Origin: Rhizobium sp. BT04
GTDB taxonomy: Bacteria; Pseudomonadota; Alphaproteobacteria; Rhizobiales; Rhizobiaceae
Reading direction: 5' to 3'
NCBI RefSeq assembly: GCF_030053135.1
Contig: NZ_CP125648.1
Location: 1 to 64,000 of the forward strand
Length of the DNA stretch: 64,000 bases
This document shows, one piece after another, positions 7,669 to 16,794 of the stretch. A model generated the notes under the pieces. The model was given only the letters and a program-made list of their open reading frames with translations, searched no databases and was not told the DNA's origin. Positions within the stretch are counted from its first letter, which is position 1. Each line of letters begins with the position of its first letter. Made by a program: the position numbers and the translations under genes.

Positions 7669-9153
7669 ATGCCGCTTCTTCACATTGAAAACATCACCCG
7701 CAGTTTCGGGTCGACGCGGGCGCTGGCCGGTGCTGATTTTTCGATGGAGCGCGGCGAGATCGTGGCGCTGATGGGGGCAAATGGCGCCGGTAAATCGACG
7801 CTGGTCAAGATCCTTTCCGGCGTGCTTTCGGCCGATGGCGGCACCGTCAGTCTCGAGGGCCGCCCCTTTGCGCCGCGCAGTCCGGCCGAAGCGGCAAAGG
7901 CTGGCGTTGTCACCGTACACCAATCGACGGATCTCGTCGGCGCGGCCGGTCTAAGCGTTGCCGATGCCCTGCTACTCAACCGGTTTGCCGATCGCGGCAC
8001 GCCCTTCTTTATCTCACGCGCCGGCATCCGCCGTGCCGCGCAGGCAATGCTCGATGCCGCCGGCTTCAGCCTGCCGCTCGATCGTGATTTCGGCGAACTC
8101 ACCAGCGCCGACCGGCAACTGGTGGCGATCGCCCGCGCGCTTGCCAACCGCGCCGATCTCCTCATCCTCGACGAGCCGACGGCGAGCCTTTCCGGAGAGG
8201 AGAGCCGCCGCCTCTTCGACATTCTTCTCAGCCTGCGCAAGCGGGGCCTGGCGATCCTCTATATCTCGCACCGCACGGCTGATCTCGAAGCCATCGCCGA
8301 CCGCGCGCTCGTCATGCGCGGCGGCCGCGTCGTCGGCACATTCGCACGGCCGATCGATTTTTCCACAGCCATCGAGACGATGATCGGTCGCAGACTGGAC
8401 GCGGCCCGGCCGGATGCGCGGCCGGCGGCCGGTCCGGCGATTTTCGAGATGCGCGATATCAGCCTGCTTCCTAAAGCTGCGCCCTTCGATCTGTCCCTGC
8501 ATCAGGGCGAGGTGGTTGCGGTGACCGGCGTGCTCGGCGCCGGCAAGAGCCGGCTGCTCCAGGCGATCTTCGGGGTGACGGCGCTTAGCCGTGGTGCGAT
8601 GTTCCTCGACGGCCGGCCTTACCGGCCGAAAAGCCCTGGTGAAGCGATCGCCGCGGGTGTCGCCATGGCGGCCGAGGACCGTCATCGTTCCTCGCTGATG
8701 CCGCCGGCGTGGCCCGGCCATTCGCTATCGGCGACGATCAGCCTGCCGCATCTCGGCAAATGGTATCCGCGTGGGTTTCTCGTTGGCGGCCGCGAGCGAC
8801 GCGAGGCCGAGCAGGCGATCGCCCGTCTCGGCATCAAGGCCGCCGGTCCGCTCGCCTCGGTCTGGTCGCTGTCCGGCGGCAACCAGCAGAAGGCGGTGAT
8901 CGCGCGCTGGGAAGCGGAGCCGAGCCGGCTGCTGCTGCTCGACGAACCTTTCCAGGGGGTCGATGTCGGCGCCCGTCATGACATCATCCGGGCAATCCGC
9001 GCCCGCACCGACCGGGCGACGCTAATTGCGACCTCTGATCCGGAGGAGGCCTATGAAGTGGCCGACCGCATTCTCGTCATCGACCACCACGTGTTGAGGC
9101 CCGCGGCAGACGGAGCCGCTCTTACCTCCGCAATCCAGGGAATATCCGCATGA
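7669..9153 (+). CDS. Ribose-type ABC transporter ATP-binding protein (two NBDs)
   Basis: A 494-residue RbsA-like protein with two fused nucleotide-binding domains. NBD1 has Walker A GANGAGKST at 36-44, Walker B LLILDEPTASLS and a divergent signature LTSADRQLVAIARAL. NBD2 has GVLGAGKSR in place of a standard Walker A, signature LSGGNQQKAVIARW and Walker B LLLLDEPFQGVD. The degenerate second site is common in this family. ATG 7669 is the first possible start after an in-frame TGA at 7663-7665; the ribosome binding site is weak. Its stop overlaps the permease start (ATGA). It energises uptake of the ligand bound by the divergent binding protein. Confidence 0.92.
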   Translation: MPLLHIENITRSFGSTRALAGADFSMERGEIVALMGANGAGKSTLVKILSGVLSADGGTVSLEGRPFAPRSPAEAAKAGVVTVHQSTDLVGAAGLSVADALLLNRFADRGTPFFISRAGIRRAAQAMLDAAGFSLPLDRDFGELTSADRQLVAIARALANRADLLILDEPTASLSGEESRRLFDILLSLRKRGLAILYISHRTADLEAIADRALVMRGGRVVGTFARPIDFSTAIETMIGRRLDAARPDARPAAGPAIFEMRDISLLPKAAPFDLSLHQGEVVAVTGVLGAGKSRLLQAIFGVTALSRGAMFLDGRPYRPKSPGEAIAAGVAMAAEDRHRSSLMPPAWPGHSLSATISLPHLGKWYPRGFLVGGRERREAEQAIARLGIKAAGPLASVWSLSGGNQQKAVIARWEAEPSRLLLLDEPFQGVDVGARHDIIRAIRARTDRATLIATSDPEEAYEVADRILVIDHHVLRPAADGAALTSAIQGISA

Positions 9154-10211
9154 CGACGATCGACGACGACACGCTTCCACAGGCAAGCGGCCGGGCAAAG
9201 GCATCGCCGCAATCGGGCAGCAGCCGTCTCGCCGCCCTCGGAGCGTTCCTCCGGGCAGGCGCGGTGTTCATCCTGCTGGCGGCTCTCGTCGTCGGCTTCA
9301 CCATCGCCGAGCCCGCCTTCATCAATATCGCCAATCTGATGAGCATCCTGCAGGCGGTGTCCGTCGTCGCTATTCTCGGCGCCGGCGTCACCGTGACGCT
9401 TGCCGTCGGCGGTTTCGACCTGTCGATCGGTGCGGTCGCCGCATCGAGCGTGATGGCGGCGAGTTATGCGATGATCGTCTGGCGCCTCGATGCCTATGCG
9501 ACGGTGCCGCTGGTGCTCGCCTTCGGTGCCCTGGTCGGCCTCGTCAATGCCTTCTTGATCGTGCGCCTAAAGGTGCCGGATCTCCTGGCGACGCTGGCGA
9601 TGATGTTCCTGCTCTCCGGCCTGCAGCTGATACCCACAGCAGGCCGGTCGATCTCGGCGGGCCTCACCCTACCGGACGGATCGAAGGCGACCGGCGCCTA
9701 CGACCCGACCTTTCTGCTGATCGGCCGCTACAGCATCTTTGGCACCCTGCCGGTTGCCGTGGTGCTGATGGCGGTGGTCGCCGTCGCGCTCTTCATTCTC
9801 ACCGAGCGCACTCGCATCGGCCGGTTGCTGTTTGCGACCGGCGGCAACGAGGTCGCGACCCGGCTTGCCGGCGCCTCCACCGTCAGGCTGAAGACGCTTG
9901 CCTATGTGCTCTCGGGCACCCTGGCCTCGCTCGGCGGCATCGTCATCGCCGCTCGCGTCGGGCGTGGCGATGTCTCCTCCGGCGGCTCGCTGCTGATGGA
10001 TTCGGTCGCCGCCGCGTTGATCGGTTTTGCCGTCCTCAATCTCAGGCGTCCAAACGTGCTCGGCACCATTGCCGGCGCCGTCTTCGTCGGCGTGCTGCTG
10101 AACGGCCTCACCATGCTGAACGCTCCTTATTACACCCAGGATTTCGTCAAGGGCGCCGTGCTTGTCGGAGCCTTGGCGCTGACCTACGGCCTCGGCCGCA
10201 GCAATCCCTAA
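9150..10211 (+). CDS. Ribose-type ABC transporter permease
   Basis: A 353-residue RbsC-like inner-membrane permease. After a polar N-terminus of about 30 residues it has roughly eight to ten hydrophobic segments and the family motif GVTVTLAVGGFDLSIGAVAA around residue 90. Translation is coupled to the ATPase by a four-base ATGA overlap at 9150-9153. The monooxygenase at 10229 follows after 17 bases, so importer and oxidising enzyme lie in one operon. Confidence 0.92.
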   Translation: MTTIDDDTLPQASGRAKASPQSGSSRLAALGAFLRAGAVFILLAALVVGFTIAEPAFINIANLMSILQAVSVVAILGAGVTVTLAVGGFDLSIGAVAASSVMAASYAMIVWRLDAYATVPLVLAFGALVGLVNAFLIVRLKVPDLLATLAMMFLLSGLQLIPTAGRSISAGLTLPDGSKATGAYDPTFLLIGRYSIFGTLPVAVVLMAVVAVALFILTERTRIGRLLFATGGNEVATRLAGASTVRLKTLAYVLSGTLASLGGIVIAARVGRGDVSSGGSLLMDSVAAALIGFAVLNLRRPNVLGTIAGAVFVGVLLNGLTMLNAPYYTQDFVKGAVLVGALALTYGLGRSNP

Positions 10212-10228
10212 TTCCAAGGAAGAAAGAC

Positions 10229-11626
10229 ATGACCCGCGAAATCAGGCTGAACGCCTTCGACATGAATTGCGTCGGACACCAGTCGCCGGGGCTCTGGCGC
10301 CATCCGCGCGACAAATCCTGGACCTACAAGGATCTTGACTACTGGGTGCATCTGGCAAAGACGCTGGAGCGCGGCAAGTTCGACGGGCTGTTCATCGCCG
10401 ACGTGCTCGGCGTCTACGACGTGCTGAACGGCAATGTCGATGCCGCACTTCGCCATTCGGCGCAGGTGCCGGTCAACGACCCGCTGCAGCTCATCCCGAC
10501 CATGTCTTATGAGACCGAGCATCTCGGCTTCGGCCTGACGGCATCGCTCTCCTTCGAACATCCCTACACCTTCGCCCGCCGCATCTCGACGCTCGACCAT
10601 CTCACGAAAGGCCGCGTCGGCTGGAATATCGTCACCTCCTATCTCAACAGCGGCGCGCTCAATATCGGTCAGCCGGCGCAGACCAAGCATGACGATCGCT
10701 ACGATCTCGCCGAGGAATATCTCGAGGTCTGCTACAAGCTCTGGGAGGGAAGCTGGGAGGACGGCGCCGTCGTCCGCGACCGCGAAACCGGCATCTTCAC
10801 CCATCCCGACAAGGTCCATCCGATCCGCCATTCCGGCAAGCACTTCAATGTGCCCGGCATTCACTTGAGCGAACCGTCGCCGCAACGTACCCCGGTGCTC
10901 TACCAGGCCGGCGCCTCCAGCCGCGGCAAGGACTTCGCCGGCGCCCATGCCGAATGCATCTTCGTCGCCTCCCCGTCGAAAGCCGTACTGAAGCGTTACG
11001 TCGCCAATGTCCGCGAGGCGGCCGAACGGGTCGGCCGCAACCCGCGCGAAATCCTCGCCTTCAACCTGCAAACCGTGGTTCTCGGCGAGACCGATGCGGA
11101 AGCGCAGCGGAAATTCAACGAATACCGCAAATACGCCTCCTTCGAAGGGGCGCTGACGCTGATCTCCGGCTGGACCGGCATCGATTTCGGCCAGTTCGGG
11201 CCGGACGAAGTGCTGCGGCACCGCCATACCAATGCGGTGCAATCGGCTGTCGAGACCTTCACCACCATCGATCCCACCAAGGAATGGACGGTGCGCGAAA
11301 TGGCCGACTGGGTCGGCGTCGGCGGTTTCGGCCCGGTTTTCGTCGGCTCGCCGCAGACGGTCGCCGATCTGATGCAGGAATGGGTCGAGGACACCGACGT
11401 CGACGGCTTCAATCTCGCCTATGCCGTGACGCCCGAGAGTTTCGAGGATGCGGTCGATCTGCTGGTGCCGGAACTGCAGAAGCGTGGCGTCTACAAGACG
11501 GACTATGCCAGGGGAACGCTGCGGGAAAAGCTTGGGGGCGCCGGACCGCGGCTTGCCGCGCCGCATCCGGGTGCGGCCTATCGTAATCTCTTCAAAGAGC
11601 CCGCACGTTTTGCGGCCAGTGGTTGA
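10229..11626 (+). CDS. NtaA/SnaA/DszA-family FMN-dependent monooxygenase
   Basis: A 465-residue third paralogue of the luciferase-superfamily monooxygenases in this window, with GRVGWNIVTSYLNSGALNIG as the family core near residue 130. It is more divergent than the other two: the N-terminus reads MTREIRLNAFDMNCVGHQSPGLW and the C-terminal tail is longer. AAGGAAG at 10217-10223 is a good ribosome binding site. It is the last gene of the ATPase-permease-monooxygenase operon, so it probably oxidises the imported compound. It would need reduced FMN from elsewhere in the genome. Confidence 0.88.
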   Translation: MTREIRLNAFDMNCVGHQSPGLWRHPRDKSWTYKDLDYWVHLAKTLERGKFDGLFIADVLGVYDVLNGNVDAALRHSAQVPVNDPLQLIPTMSYETEHLGFGLTASLSFEHPYTFARRISTLDHLTKGRVGWNIVTSYLNSGALNIGQPAQTKHDDRYDLAEEYLEVCYKLWEGSWEDGAVVRDRETGIFTHPDKVHPIRHSGKHFNVPGIHLSEPSPQRTPVLYQAGASSRGKDFAGAHAECIFVASPSKAVLKRYVANVREAAERVGRNPREILAFNLQTVVLGETDAEAQRKFNEYRKYASFEGALTLISGWTGIDFGQFGPDEVLRHRHTNAVQSAVETFTTIDPTKEWTVREMADWVGVGGFGPVFVGSPQTVADLMQEWVEDTDVDGFNLAYAVTPESFEDAVDLLVPELQKRGVYKTDYARGTLREKLGGAGPRLAAPHPGAAYRNLFKEPARFAASG

Positions 11627-11748
11627 GGGAATAATGACCGGTGACAAAAAATGTCTCGCGGTGTCCGCGGTTTAGAATTTAACCTCTATGACAATCGGCG
11701 TTTCGCCCTGAATATGGGCGCTCGATATTTCATCGATCAGGAGGGGTC

Positions 11749-13359
11749 ATGACCGTACCATCTATCTCGCGGCGCACACTGATGAAGGGCACGGCCCTGT
11801 TCCTCGCTTCGACGGCGCTCGCCCGCCAGGCGCTGGCGCAGACCGCTCCCGCCGGTGGCCGGCTGATCGTTGCGGCCGATTCCGAGCCGAAGAACCTCAA
11901 TCCTGCGATCGTCGCCTCGAACGGCGTCTTCTTCATCGCCAGCAAGGTGATCGAGCCACTCGCCGAAGCGTCGTTCGACGGCAAGGACGGACTTTCGCCG
12001 CGACTTGCCACCTCCTGGGAGGGCTCGGCCGACGGTCTTTCCGTCACCTTCAAGCTGCGCGACGGCGTCACCTGGCACGACGGCAAGCCGTTTACCTCAG
12101 TCGATGTCGCCTTCTCCGCGCTCAAGATCTGGAAGCCGTTGCAGAATCTCGGCCGCCTGGTCTTTGCCAATCTCGAAGCCGTCGATACGCCGGATGATTA
12201 CACTGCCATTTTCCGTTTCTCCAAGCCGACGCCGTTCCAGCTGATCCGCAACGCGCTGCCTGTTGTAACAAGCGTCGTTGCCAAGCATATTTTCGACGGC
12301 ACCGATATCGCCACCAATCCGGCCAACAATACGCTCGTCGGCACCGGCCCGTTCAAGTTCGCCGAACACAAGCCCGGCGAATATTACCGGCTGACGCGCA
12401 ATGAAAATTATTGGGACAAGGACCAGCCGAAACTCGATGAGATCGTCTTCCGCGTGCTGCCCGATCGCGGGTCGGCAGGTTCGGCGCTCGAAGCCGAGGA
12501 AATCCAGCTTGCCGCCTTCTCGGCGGTGCCGCTCGCCGATCTCGACCGCATCTCGAAGGTCGCCGGCATCAAGGTGATTTCGAAGGGCTACGAGGCCCTG
12601 ACCTATCAGCTCGTCGTCGAGATCAATCACCGCCGCAAGGAACTGGCCGATCTGAAAGTCCGTCAGGCGATCGCGCATGCGATCGACAAGAAATTCGTGG
12701 TTGACACGATCTTCCTCGGTTACGCCGCTGCCTCCACCGGCCCGGTGCCGAAGAATGCGCCGGAGTTCTATACACCGGATGTCGCGACCTATGACTTCAA
12801 CCCCGCCGCTGCCAACGAAATCCTTGACAAGGCCGGGTACAAGCAAGGGCCGGATGGCAACCGCTTTACGCTGAAACTTCGCCCCGCGCCCTATTTCAAC
12901 GAGACCCGCCAGTTCGGCGACTACCTTCGCCAGGCGCTCGCCAAGATCGGCATCGATGCGGAAATCGTCAATGCCGATGCCGCCGCGCACCAGAAAGCTG
13001 TTTATACCGACCACGACTTCGATCTCGCCGTTGGTCCGCCGGTCTTCCGCGGCGATCCGGCGATCTCCACCACCATTCTCGTCCGGTCCGGCACGCCCGA
13101 TGGCGTGCCCTTCTCCAACCAGGGCGGTTATGTCAATCCGGAGCTCGACAAGATCATCCAGCAGGCTTCCGAAACCGTCGACACGGCGGCGCGCACCGAT
13201 CTCTACCGCAAGTTCCAGCAGCTCGTCGTCGCCGATCTGCCGCTGATCAACGTTGCGGAATGGGGCTTCATCACCGTCGCGCGCGACACCGTGCTCAACG
13301 TCTCGAACAATCCGCGCTGGGCCGTCTCGAACTGGGGCGATACCGCGCTGCAATCGTGA
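11749..13359 (+). CDS. Family 5 ABC transporter substrate-binding protein, Tat-like signal
   Basis: A 536-residue extracellular solute-binding protein of family 5 (DppA/OppA fold). The N-terminus carries SRRTLMKG and a hydrophobic stretch ending ALAQ, which resembles a twin-arginine signal, so it may be exported folded. Typical internal blocks are LKDGVTWHDGKPFTSVDV-like text near residue 105 and DLKVRQAIAHAIDKKFVV near residue 300. A strong AGGAGGGGTC site precedes the ATG. It opens an operon with two permeases, two ATPases and an aminotransferase. The ligand could be a peptide, amino compound or opine; sequence does not decide. Confidence 0.9.
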   Translation: MTVPSISRRTLMKGTALFLASTALARQALAQTAPAGGRLIVAADSEPKNLNPAIVASNGVFFIASKVIEPLAEASFDGKDGLSPRLATSWEGSADGLSVTFKLRDGVTWHDGKPFTSVDVAFSALKIWKPLQNLGRLVFANLEAVDTPDDYTAIFRFSKPTPFQLIRNALPVVTSVVAKHIFDGTDIATNPANNTLVGTGPFKFAEHKPGEYYRLTRNENYWDKDQPKLDEIVFRVLPDRGSAGSALEAEEIQLAAFSAVPLADLDRISKVAGIKVISKGYEALTYQLVVEINHRRKELADLKVRQAIAHAIDKKFVVDTIFLGYAAASTGPVPKNAPEFYTPDVATYDFNPAAANEILDKAGYKQGPDGNRFTLKLRPAPYFNETRQFGDYLRQALAKIGIDAEIVNADAAAHQKAVYTDHDFDLAVGPPVFRGDPAISTTILVRSGTPDGVPFSNQGGYVNPELDKIIQQASETVDTAARTDLYRKFQQLVVADLPLINVAEWGFITVARDTVLNVSNNPRWAVSNWGDTALQS

Positions 13360-13399
13360 TAGAATCGGCGGCAATTCTCTTCCAGAGGCCCTGTCCGGC

Positions 13400-14389
13400 G
13401 TGAAACGAGCCATCATCCTCCTGAGGCGCAGGGCGATCAGCAGCATTCCGGTGCTGCTGATCGTGGTGATCTTCACCTTCTTCCTGCTTGAATCGGCCTC
13501 GGGCGATGCCGTCGACGCCTATCTGGGCTCGATCGGCGGCGGCGATGCGGCCCTGGTCCAGTCGCTGCGCGAGAGCTACGGCCTCGACCGGTCCATGCTC
13601 GCCCGCCTATGGCTCTATCTTTCATCGCTGGCACGCCTCGATCTCGGCTGGTCGGTCGCCTTCAACAGGCCGGTCGGCGCGCTCATCACAGAACGCCTGC
13701 CCAACACGCTGCTGCTGATGGGCAGCGCGACGGCGCTTTCCTTCGGCCTCGGCGCGGCGCTCGGCATCCTTGCCGGGGCGCGGCCGGGAAGCTTGCGCGA
13801 CCGATTGCTGTCGATCGGTTCGCTGATCGTCTATGCCATCCCGAGTTTCTGGCTCGGCCTGGTTCTGAGCATCGCTTTCTCGGTGAAGCTGCGTTGGTTT
13901 CCGATCGCCGGCATTGAAACGATCGCCTCCGGTAAGACGGGATTTGCCCGCGCGCTCGATATTGCGGATCATCTGGTTCTGCCGGTCGGCGCGCTTGCCC
14001 TGATCTATCTCGCCTTGTTCCTGCGGGTGATGCGCAGCGGCATGGCGGAGGCCTGGAAGCTCGATTTCGTGCTCTTCGCCCGCGCCAAAGGCCTGGCGCG
14101 CAGCCGGATCGTGCTGCGCCATGTGGCGCGCAATGCGCTGCTGCCGCTCGTCACCATGCTCGGGCTGCAATCGGCGGCGATGCTGGGCGGCAGCGTGGTG
14201 ATCGAGAGCGTCTTTGCGATCCCGGGTTTCGGGCGGCTGGCACAGGAAGCTGTCAATGGCCGCGATGCGCCGCTGCTGATGGGCATCGTCGTCACCAGCG
14301 CCGTTCTCGTCATCTCGGTCAATTTCCTCGTCGATCTCGTCTATGCCGCGCTCGACCCGCGCATCGGCGCGTCGGAGGGCGGCATATGA
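13400..14389 (+). CDS. DppB-type ABC transporter permease
   Basis: A 329-residue permease of the binding-protein-dependent (DppB/OppB/NikB) family. It begins with a basic MKRAIILLRRRAI segment and TM1, followed by GYGLDRS and a further five membrane spans. The cytoplasmic coupling region is FARAKGLARSRIVLRHVARNALLP. The start is GTG 13400, chosen because it gives the usual N-terminus and has AGAGG about ten bases upstream; in-frame reading further upstream overlaps the binding protein gene. Its end overlaps the next permease by ATGA. Confidence 0.88.
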   Translation: MKRAIILLRRRAISSIPVLLIVVIFTFFLLESASGDAVDAYLGSIGGGDAALVQSLRESYGLDRSMLARLWLYLSSLARLDLGWSVAFNRPVGALITERLPNTLLLMGSATALSFGLGAALGILAGARPGSLRDRLLSIGSLIVYAIPSFWLGLVLSIAFSVKLRWFPIAGIETIASGKTGFARALDIADHLVLPVGALALIYLALFLRVMRSGMAEAWKLDFVLFARAKGLARSRIVLRHVARNALLPLVTMLGLQSAAMLGGSVVIESVFAIPGFGRLAQEAVNGRDAPLLMGIVVTSAVLVISVNFLVDLVYAALDPRIGASEGGI

Positions 14390-15219
14390 GCTGGCTGCGG
14401 CGCCTGCTGCGCACACCGGAAGGTGCGGCCGGACTTGCGATCCTTCTCGTCCTGATGTCGGCAGGGCTGCTCGCTCCCGTCGTTTCGCCGGGCGATCCGC
14501 TGAGAATTGCCGGCCACGCCCTGCTGGCGCCGTTCACAGATCCGGCTTTTCCGCTCGGCACCGACCGTCTCGGCCGCGACATCCTGGCGGGGGTGCTCTA
14601 CGGCGCCAGAACCTCGCTTGCCGTCGGCCTGACGGCGGCGTTTTCGGCCATGGTGCTCGGCGTCTTCGTCGGCATGGCGGCCGGTTTTGCCGGCGGGCTC
14701 GTCGACGAGGCGCTGATGCGGGTGGTTGACGCCTTCCAGATCGTGCCAGCTTTTTTGCTCGCCCTTGCTTTCGTCAGCACGATCGGGGTGTCGACGCCGG
14801 TTGTCGTCCTAGCCATCGCGCTCGGCGCCTGGGCCGATCCGGCGCGGCTGACGCGGGCGCAGGTGCTGTCGATCCGCGAACAGGATTATGTTGCCTCGGC
14901 AAGGGTGATCGGCATGCATCCGGCCGAGATCGCCTTCCGGGAAATCCTGCCGAATGCGCTGCCGCCGGTGCTGGCGCTTTCCGCCACCATCGTCGCCGGT
15001 GCTGTTCTCACCGAGGCAGCGCTGTCCTTCCTTGGCCTCGGCAATCCCAATATCGCCACCTGGGGTTCGATGATTGCCGAGGGCCGCAGCGTGCTGCGTT
15101 CGGCATCCTATCTCTCGGTCATACCGGGCGCGGCGCTCGCCGTGACCGTGCTCGGCGTTCATCTCTTCAGCGAGGGTCTCGGCAAGGCGCTTGGCAATGA
15201 CGGCGCGAGGGCGGCATGA
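14386..15219 (+). CDS. DppC-type ABC transporter permease
   Basis: A 277-residue partner permease of the DppC/OppC/NikC family. The periplasmic FPLGTDRLGRDILAGVLYGARTSL motif and the coupling helix SARVIGMHPAEIAFREILPN are characteristic. Six membrane spans are expected. It overlaps both neighbours by four bases, so all transporter subunits are translationally coupled. Confidence 0.9.
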   Translation: MSWLRRLLRTPEGAAGLAILLVLMSAGLLAPVVSPGDPLRIAGHALLAPFTDPAFPLGTDRLGRDILAGVLYGARTSLAVGLTAAFSAMVLGVFVGMAAGFAGGLVDEALMRVVDAFQIVPAFLLALAFVSTIGVSTPVVVLAIALGAWADPARLTRAQVLSIREQDYVASARVIGMHPAEIAFREILPNALPPVLALSATIVAGAVLTEAALSFLGLGNPNIATWGSMIAEGRSVLRSASYLSVIPGAALAVTVLGVHLFSEGLGKALGNDGARAA

Positions 15220-16004
15220 GCGGCATTTTCTTGAGCCTGCGGCAACTTTCGGTCAACTATGACAGGAACGGCCTCGCCGCGCTGGCCGGCGTCGATCTCG
15301 ATATCGTCGCCGGCGAAAGGCTGGCGATCATCGGTGAAAGCGGCTCCGGCAAGAGCACGCTCGCCCGCGCCCTTGCCGGCCTGCTGCCTGACGGAGCGAC
15401 GGTCGATGGCGAGATGCTCTGGCCCGGGCTTGGCCATCTGCCCCGGCCGGGCCGCGATTTCGGCTTCGTCTTCCAGGATCCGGGCTCCAGCCTCAATCCC
15501 GTCCTGACGATCGGCGAGCAGGTTGCCGAGGGTGCCAGGCGTCATCTCGGTCTCAGCTGGAAACAGGCCTATATCAGGGCTGAGGAATTGCTCGAACGGG
15601 TTCGGATACCGCAGCCTGACAAGGTGATGCAGGCATTTCCGCACCAGCTTTCCGGCGGTCAGCGCCAGCGCGTGGCGATCGCCGCGGCGATTGCTGCGAA
15701 ACCTCAGTTGCTGATAGCCGACGAGGCGACCAGCGCGCTCGACGTCGTGGTCCAGGCCGAGATCGTCCGCCTGCTCGACGGGCTGGTACGTGAGGATGGC
15801 ATGACGCTGCTTTTCATCACCCACGACATTGCGCTTGCCTCAGGCTTCGTCGACCGCATCGCCGTCTTTCGCAATGCAAGGCTGGTCGAGGCCGGCCCTG
15901 TCCGTTCGGTGCTTTCCGCGCCCAAGAGCGATTATACCGCCGCCCTGATCGCCAGCCATCGCGACCTCGCGACGCCGCCGCTGATCGCGGAGGCGCTGCC
16001 ATGA
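15216..16004 (+). CDS. Oligopeptide-type ABC transporter ATP-binding protein (DppD-like)
   Basis: A 262-residue ATPase with Walker A GESGSGKST near residue 45, signature [16 protein letters not shown] and Walker B LLIADEATSALD. It lacks the roughly 60-residue C-terminal oligopeptide extension usual in DppD, so it is closer in length to NikD-type subunits. It heterodimerises with the next ATPase. Four-base overlaps link it to both neighbours. Confidence 0.9.
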   Translation: MSGIFLSLRQLSVNYDRNGLAALAGVDLDIVAGERLAIIGESGSGKSTLARALAGLLPDGATVDGEMLWPGLGHLPRPGRDFGFVFQDPGSSLNPVLTIGEQVAEGARRHLGLSWKQAYIRAEELLERVRIPQPDKVMQAFPHQLSGGQRQRVAIAAAIAAKPQLLIADEATSALDVVVQAEIVRLLDGLVREDGMTLLFITHDIALASGFVDRIAVFRNARLVEAGPVRSVLSAPKSDYTAALIASHRDLATPPLIAEALP

Positions 16005-16783
16005 ACGATGTGCTACTTTCCGTCGAAAACCTGTCGAAAGGGTTTTCTTTTGCAGGCCGCCGGGTCGCTGCCCTCGACAATGTCTCGCTGACGATCGCGG
16101 CCGGGGAAACACTCGGCCTCGTCGGCGCCTCCGGCAGCGGAAAATCGACGCTGTCGCGCATCCTGCTGCGGCTTGTCGGCGCCGATGCCGGTTCGGTCCG
16201 CTTCGAGGGAGCGGATTGGCTTGCTCTGGCCGGCGCGGCCCTCCGTCGCCGGCGGGCGCGCATGCAGATGGTGTTCCAGGACCCGCTCGCCGCCTTCAAT
16301 CCGCTGGCGAGCGTTGGCGCCGTGCTCGACGATCCACTTCGCCTTCACGGCGTCGTCGCGAAAGACCGCCGCCGCGACGAGATCGCCATGCTGCTCGAAC
16401 GTGTCGGCCTGCCCGCCGACTATGCCGGCCGGCCGGTCCGTGCGCTCTCCGGCGGCCAGCGGCAGCGTGTGGCGATCGCCCGGGCGATTGCCACACGGCC
16501 CTCGCTATTGGTGCTCGACGAAGCGGTCTCGGCGCTCGATGTGACCGTACGCGGCAGGATTCTCGAACTCCTGGTCGGTCTGCAGAAAGAACAGGGTATT
16601 GCCTGTCTGTTCATTTCGCACGATCTTGCCGTGGTCCGCGCCGTTTCCCACCGCATCGCCATCATGGATGGCGGGCGGATCGTCGAGACCGGTCCGGCAG
16701 CGGCGCTCGTTGCCGCGCCGCAATCCGATGCCGCCCGTGTGCTCGTTGCCGCCGTCCCCCGTCTCGTGACCGATCCCTGCTGA
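16001..16783 (+). CDS. Oligopeptide-type ABC transporter ATP-binding protein (DppF-like)
   Basis: A 260-residue ATPase with Walker A GASGSGKST near residue 46, Q-loop MQMVFQDPLAAFNP, signature [16 protein letters not shown], Walker B LLVLDEAVSALD and switch His in FISHDLAVV. The Walker B region reads DEA rather than the more common DEP, which still keeps the catalytic Glu. Length is short for DppF and close to NikE. Together with the preceding subunit it powers the importer headed by the binding protein at 11749. Confidence 0.9.
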   Translation: MNDVLLSVENLSKGFSFAGRRVAALDNVSLTIAAGETLGLVGASGSGKSTLSRILLRLVGADAGSVRFEGADWLALAGAALRRRRARMQMVFQDPLAAFNPLASVGAVLDDPLRLHGVVAKDRRRDEIAMLLERVGLPADYAGRPVRALSGGQRQRVAIARAIATRPSLLVLDEAVSALDVTVRGRILELLVGLQKEQGIACLFISHDLAVVRAVSHRIAIMDGGRIVETGPAAALVAAPQSDAARVLVAAVPRLVTDPC

Positions 16784-16794
16784 AGGAAGTATCC

